Positions 61,591 through 64,000 of a stretch of 64,000 nucleotides of DNA are shown piece after piece (the first letter of the stretch is position 1; each line of letters starts with the position of its first letter). The position numbers and the translations under genes were made by a program. Source of the stretch: Brachyspira innocens ATCC 29796 (GTDB lineage Bacteria > Spirochaetota > Brachyspiria > Brachyspirales > Brachyspiraceae); NCBI RefSeq assembly GCF_000384655.1, contig NZ_ARQI01000126.1, forward strand, positions 25,187-89,186. Reading direction: 5' to 3'. Below the pieces are notes generated by a model. The model was not told where the DNA came from and made no database searches. It was given only the letters and a program-made list of their open reading frames with translations.

Positions 61591-62346
61591 TTAAATATTC
61601 TCGTTATATTTTTCGATTAGATTAATAATTTTTTCATTATTTGTATTATAAGCATAATCTAATGCAGTATTTGAAGTTTCATCGGTTATATTAATATCAA
61701 CACCATATTCCAATAATATTTTTACTATTTCTATATTTTCTCTTATAATAGCAAACATTAAAGCATTTTTACCGTCATTGCTTACAATATCAGCATCAGC
61801 ATTATTTTCAAGTAAAATATTTACAATATTTTCATGACCGCTTATAACAGATTGTATTAATGCCGTGTATCCTATATTATTTTTATAGTTTATATCTATA
61901 TTAAGCGATATTATTTTTTTTATGATATCCTGATTGCCTTTAAAGCATGATTCTATAAGAATATTATTTCCGTCATTATTTATTTGATGAATATCTGCTC
62001 CATTTTTAAGTAAAGTATCAAAAACATCTATATGTCCGTTTGAAGCAGCTGCCATAATGGCATTATACCCGAATATATTAACAATATTTATATCAGCACC
62101 ATATTCTATAAGCAATTTTACTATATCGTTATGTCCGTTAAATGAAGCAAGTATAATTGGAGATATTTTATCTTTGTCAAGAGAATTAACATCTGCTCCA
62201 GATTCAATTAATTCTTTTACTCCTTCATAATTTCCATGTTCTGCATATATAAAAAGTCTGTCTTCTTCTTTGTTAATATCATATTTTAATTGAGAATATA
62301 AAAGTCCGCTTAATATAAAAACTATTATAAGAATATGTTTTGACAT
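61591..62346 (-). CDS. Exported ankyrin-repeat protein
   Basis: 251 residues. A signal peptide (MSKHILIIVFILSGLLYSQ) is followed by about six ankyrin repeats (30-245), with the pattern DxxGxNALMxAxxxGHxxIVKxLLExGADxN. Ankyrin proteins are numerous in Brachyspira and other host-associated spirochaetes and probably act as protein-binding modules in the periplasm. No enzyme domain is present. It lies between the TPR and glycosyltransferase genes on the same strand. Confidence 0.87.
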   Translation of the reverse strand: MSKHILIIVFILSGLLYSQLKYDINKEEDRLFIYAEHGNYEGVKELIESGADVNSLDKDKISPIILASFNGHNDIVKLLIEYGADINIVNIFGYNAIMAAASNGHIDVFDTLLKNGADIHQINNDGNNILIESCFKGNQDIIKKIISLNIDINYKNNIGYTALIQSVISGHENIVNILLENNADADIVSNDGKNALMFAIIRENIEIVKILLEYGVDINITDETSNTALDYAYNTNNEKIINLIEKYNENI

Positions 62347-62455
62347 ATGTAATAATACCCCATTATTTTATATAAAAACTATTATATATAATAAACGGAT
62401 TATATAGATTTATGTTAAACATTTTTATCATTAATTTTTATAAAACAATATATAT

Positions 62456-63457
62456 TTATATAGTATCATTTTTATAATATTTATATCTGTTTTCTTTATA
62501 GCGTATCGATACATCTTTTGCAAATATTGTAAATCTTATATAATTGTATTTATATTTAACTTTATTGTAATATTCTTTAATAGTATTTGATTCTATAAAA
62601 ATAATAAACTCTTTAGAGAAATATTTATCATAATATTCTTTATTTATATTTTTAATAACTTTATTTAAAGTATTTTTTATAATATCAAAAACTTTTCTTT
62701 CATCTTCTACTTTAAAATTTTTTGTTCTAAAAGCTAAAAATGCCTCACCTTCTATGTATTTAGCAAAAGATAGTGACTTACTTTCCCAAAAATTATATTT
62801 AGTGTAGAAATCTTCTAATAACTCAAACCACTTTGGTATAGCATTAACTAATATAGAAGGCTCTTTTACAGCCCTTTGAGAATCCTGTCCTGCTCTTTTT
62901 ACATAATGATAATTTGTATTATATTCAAAACTAACATTTTTCGTATACATCAAAAGTTCATGTGAAAATATGCCATCTTCTCCGGGCTGAACATTTAAAG
63001 GATATCTTAAATATTTATAATTATCCAATATTAATTTTTTTATAAACATTGAACATGTTGGAAGTGCCGAATGATAATCTTTATTAACCCTTTTATCTAA
63101 GTTCCAAAAAGTGCTCAATACTACTAAATCACTGTTATTTTTTTTAGCATTATTATAAAAAACTTCGATAAAATCATTATCTATATAGTCATCACTATCA
63201 ATACAAAATATATATTCGCCTTTCGCTTTTTCTATGCCGTCATTTCTTGCTGCAGATACTCCGGCATTTTTTTTGTCTATTATTGTTATTCTTTTATCTT
63301 TAGAAGCATATTCTTTTAATATTTCAAACGAATTGTCAGTAGAGCCGTCATTAATACATATTATTTCCAACTCTTTGTAAGTTTGATTAATAACGCTTTC
63401 CAAACAAGTTTTCAAATAATTTGAAACATTATAAACAGGTATTATTATACTAACCAT
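62456..63457 (-). CDS. Family 2 glycosyltransferase
   Basis: 333 residues. The GT-A fold is clear: VSIIIPVYNVSNYLKTCLES at the start, LEIICINDGSTDNS (nucleotide Asp), AGVSAARNDGIEKAKGEY and FCIDSDDYID (the DxD-like metal motif). The C-terminal half is variable, as expected for acceptor recognition. It likely adds a sugar to lipooligosaccharide or another surface glycan, or to flagellar proteins. It begins 3 bases after the stop of the upstream Rpn gene and has almost no ribosome site, so it may rely on coupled translation. Confidence 0.87.
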   Translation of the reverse strand: MVSIIIPVYNVSNYLKTCLESVINQTYKELEIICINDGSTDNSFEILKEYASKDKRITIIDKKNAGVSAARNDGIEKAKGEYIFCIDSDDYIDNDFIEVFYNNAKKNNSDLVVLSTFWNLDKRVNKDYHSALPTCSMFIKKLILDNYKYLRYPLNVQPGEDGIFSHELLMYTKNVSFEYNTNYHYVKRAGQDSQRAVKEPSILVNAIPKWFELLEDFYTKYNFWESKSLSFAKYIEGEAFLAFRTKNFKVEDERKVFDIIKNTLNKVIKNINKEYYDKYFSKEFIIFIESNTIKEYYNKVKYKYNYIRFTIFAKDVSIRYKENRYKYYKNDTI

Positions 63458-63460
63458 ATT

Positions 63461-64000
63461 TTACAGCTTTTCTATATCCTCTAAACTTAATCCAGTTATT
63501 TTTACTATTTCTTTATTATCCATATTCATATTTTTAAGTTTTAATGCTATGCTTTTTGCCTTATTTATTTCACCCTGTTCTATACCTTCTTTTATACCTT
63601 CTTCTTTACCTTCTTTTATACCTTCTTCTTTACCTTCTTTTATACCTTCTTCTTTACCTTTCTTAATTCCTTCTTCTATTCCTAATCTTCTTTCTTCATC
63701 AAGCATTATCTGATTGCCGTATAAATAAGCCTCTTTTTTCTCATATTCCATCATCATTAATCTGCTTTTTACAAAATTATTATATTTTTTCTGTACTTCT
63801 TCCATTATAGGTTTTTCTTTTACTATTTCAGACATAGACACCTCCAAATTTTTACTTGTAAAGATTTTGAGCCAATAATTCAAATCTTTAGATAATACAT
63901 TTTTCCTAAACTTTTTTAACTCTATTATATGTATCTGCAAATGATCAGTTAATAACTTTTTATTATTCATCTCATAAAGCATATAACAGGAATGTATATT
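63461..64000 (-). CDS. rpn: Rpn-family PD-(D/E)XK protein, C-terminal part
   Basis: The frame remains open to the right edge, so the N-terminal nuclease core lies outside; 179 residues are visible. IHSCYMLYEMNNKKLLTDHLQIHIIEL matches the equivalent part of the Rpn protein at 31278-32207 (IHSCYVLKELNN). The tail is a strong EEGIKEGK tandem repeat, then the shared end motif (NKEIVKITGLSLEDIEKL). The catalytic D-x(n)-E-x-Q cannot be checked here. A glycosyltransferase gene follows directly. Confidence 0.82.
   Translation of the reverse strand, partial: NIHSCYMLYEMNNKKLLTDHLQIHIIELKKFRKNVLSKDLNYWLKIFTSKNLEVSMSEIVKEKPIMEEVQKKYNNFVKSRLMMMEYEKKEAYLYGNQIMLDEERRLGIEEGIKKGKEEGIKEGKEEGIKEGKEEGIKEGIEQGEINKAKSIALKLKNMNMDNKEIVKITGLSLEDIEKL
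63588..63661. repeat. 24-base tandem repeat in the Rpn tail
   Basis: About three copies of a 24-base unit (+ strand ATACCTTCTTCTTTACCTTC followed by TTTT) encode EEGIKEGK on the minus strand. It is a pure in-frame repeat, so copy number may vary between strains. Confidence 0.75.

Noticed and set aside
63588..63661. Tandem repeat considered as a CRISPR array
   Set aside because: Units are contiguous 24-base copies without spacers and are in frame inside a coding region.

Overview
The window is a low-GC, gene-dense bacterial chromosome segment. It reads as a spirochaete, most probably Brachyspira. The reasons are the very AT-rich codon use, the flgL-fliW-csrA flagellar cluster, many secreted or lipid-anchored proteins with ankyrin, TPR, LysM or DUF285 repeats, Rpn/PD-(D/E)XK proteins with Glu-Gly-Lys tails, and a metabolism full of oxygen-sensitive Fe-S and flavin enzymes. 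The genus is inferred from gene content only. No rRNA, CRISPR array, prophage or complete insertion sequence is visible. One tRNA (Asn, GTT) is present.

Layout. 1-4.1 kb: the start of a Kdo transferase, then an Rrf2 regulator facing a zinc-macrodomain + SirTM sirtuin operon and a YwnB-like NAD(P)-binding protein. The last two transcription units carry the same unusual double-dyad operator. 4.2-14.7 kb: a fused double flavodoxin, a K+/H+ antiporter, a methyltransferase, a diguanylate cyclase, a LysM/M23 envelope protein, two HAD phosphatases, peptide deformylase, a TPR protein and a MarR regulator. 15-20 kb: an apparent operon for a double-cubane Fe-S reductase, with two tandem copies of the reductase, a cysteine desulfurase, and an activator ATPase fused to DUF3343. 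20-29 kb: an outer-membrane protein, an M50-like membrane protein, csrA-fliW-flgL, an FtsB-like protein, a CsgG-like/beta-barrel pair, and ybaB-recR. 29-43 kb: psuK-psuG, an Rpn protein, pnp-rpsO-ribF, a Rieske oxygenase, an orphan DNA methyltransferase, a TM2 protein, a phasin-like protein with a UbiB kinase, and tRNA-Asn. 43-53 kb: a DUF4912 protein with a histone-H1-like tail, IspH fused to a UbiA-like membrane domain, rpmB, a GltD-type oxidoreductase, a lipoprotein + Ala/Lys-rich LysM protein pair, a Gfo/Idh/MocA dehydrogenase and scpA. 53-64 kb: DUF285 repeat genes (one joined to a DUF4132-like region), dgt, an alpha/beta hydrolase, TPR and ankyrin proteins, a family 2 glycosyltransferase and a second Rpn gene cut by the window end.

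The loci most worth attention are: the Rrf2-box regulon joining ADP-ribosylation chemistry to an NAD(P)-binding protein; the self-contained double-cubane reductase module with a sulfur-handling fusion; the IspH-UbiA fusion; and a family of GC-rich intergenic hairpin elements edged by TTGTCAA/TTGACAA, one of which appears to supply the psuKG promoter.
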